Source: Cytophagales bacterium (GTDB taxonomy: Bacteria > Bacteroidota > Bacteroidia > Cytophagales > Cyclobacteriaceae). Taken from it: a DNA stretch of 6,582 nt. Position numbers and translations under genes: made by a program. The notes below the pieces were generated by a model. That model saw only the letters and a program-made list of their open reading frames with translations, had not been told where the DNA came from and ran no database searches. Positions within the stretch are counted from its first letter, which is position 1. Every line of letters begins with the position of its first letter. Shown here one piece after another: positions 6,251 through 6,582 of the stretch. The stretch spans positions 1 through 6,582 of the forward strand of contig DNZD01000021.1 of NCBI GenBank assembly GCA_003504855.1, read 5' to 3'.

Positions 6251-6582
6251 AGTGCGTTATTCAATATGGTTTCCCATCGGTGGTATGAATGTAAATATTT
6301 TTCGCGGAGATGATCGACCGGCTCCTCGATACCTGTTTGTTTCAGCCCACGGAATGCATCCTGGTAAGTTGAGTACACACCCGCACCGATGCCAGCACCC
6401 AACGCCGCACCGGTAGCTCCATCCGTATCATACAGTTCCAATGGCACTCCTATTGTATTAACAAAGGCCTCCCGGAATAACGGACTAAGAAACATATTCC
6501 CATAGCCTGCTTTGATAACTGAGGGTACCAATCCAATGGACTTCAGTATCTCAAACCCATAATTCAGGGAGAATACGATTCC
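6247..6582 (-). CDS. xylB: Xylulokinase, C-terminal 111 residues (cut by the right edge)
   Basis: The reading frame stays open from its TGA (6249-6247) to the right edge, so the gene continues outside the window. The TTG at 6531 is an internal leucine codon, not a start. The visible residues belong to the C-terminal ATPase-type domain of FGGY-family carbohydrate kinases. The stretch [20 protein letters not shown] followed by [18 protein letters not shown] is the conserved nucleotide-binding end of the family, in a form usual for Bacteroidota xylulokinases, and a helical tail ([12 protein letters not shown]) closes the protein. XylB phosphorylates D-xylulose to D-xylulose 5-phosphate using ATP. 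The assignment rests on this sequence plus the immediately downstream xylA, with a 4-base ATGA overlap. Another FGGY kinase is possible on the fragment alone but unlikely in this context. The promoter of the operon must lie beyond the right edge. Confidence 0.9.
   Translation of the reverse strand, partial: GIVFSLNYGFEILKSIGLVPSVIKAGYGNMFLSPLFREAFVNTIGVPLELYDTDGATGAALGAGIGAGVYSTYQDAFRGLKQTGIEEPVDHLREKYLHSYHRWETILNNAL

Noticed and set aside
6247..6531. A short 94-residue gene starting at TTG 6531
   Set aside because: The frame is open upstream to the window edge and encodes continuous xylulokinase sequence, so this is the end of xylB, not a small gene.

Overview
The window looks like chromosomal DNA of a member of the Bacteroidota, possibly Chitinophagaceae. 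The grounds are indirect: the XylB and XylA sequences resemble Bacteroidota versions, start codons mostly lack Shine-Dalgarno sequences, there is a match to the TAnnTTTG promoter element of this phylum, and base composition is moderate. The lineage is inferred, not proven.

Almost everything is on the minus strand, so transcription runs from the right edge to the left. In order it reads: the C-terminal part of xylulokinase (xylB, cut by the right edge), a complete class II xylose isomerase (xylA), a WbqC-family protein, a family 2 glycosyltransferase with two C-terminal membrane helices, a class I SAM methyltransferase, and a WecE-type PLP sugar aminotransferase. After a 94-base gap comes a Gfo/Idh/MocA-family oxidoreductase. 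At the left edge a plus-strand fragment, probably the tail of a membrane transporter, converges on this block across a 124-base AT-rich gap.

The genes fall into two functional sets. XylA (xylose to xylulose) and XylB (xylulose to xylulose 5-phosphate) feed pentose into the pentose phosphate pathway. The next four proteins look like a surface-glycan or lipid-carrier sugar module: an aminotransferase that makes a nucleotide-linked 4-amino-4,6-dideoxyhexose, a polyprenyl-phosphate-type glycosyltransferase, a methyltransferase, and a WbqC protein from a poorly characterised O-antigen-associated family. No dTDP-sugar precursor genes, flippase or acceptor transferase are in the window.

The most notable point is the physical coupling of the two sets. 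xylB/xylA overlap as ATGA, xylA/wbqC as TGATG, wbqC and the glycosyltransferase are 2 bases apart, and the glycosyltransferase and methyltransferase overlap by 14 bases. A catabolic xylose operon therefore appears to run directly into a glycan-modification cassette. I saw no RNA genes, CRISPR arrays, insertion sequences or long repeats.
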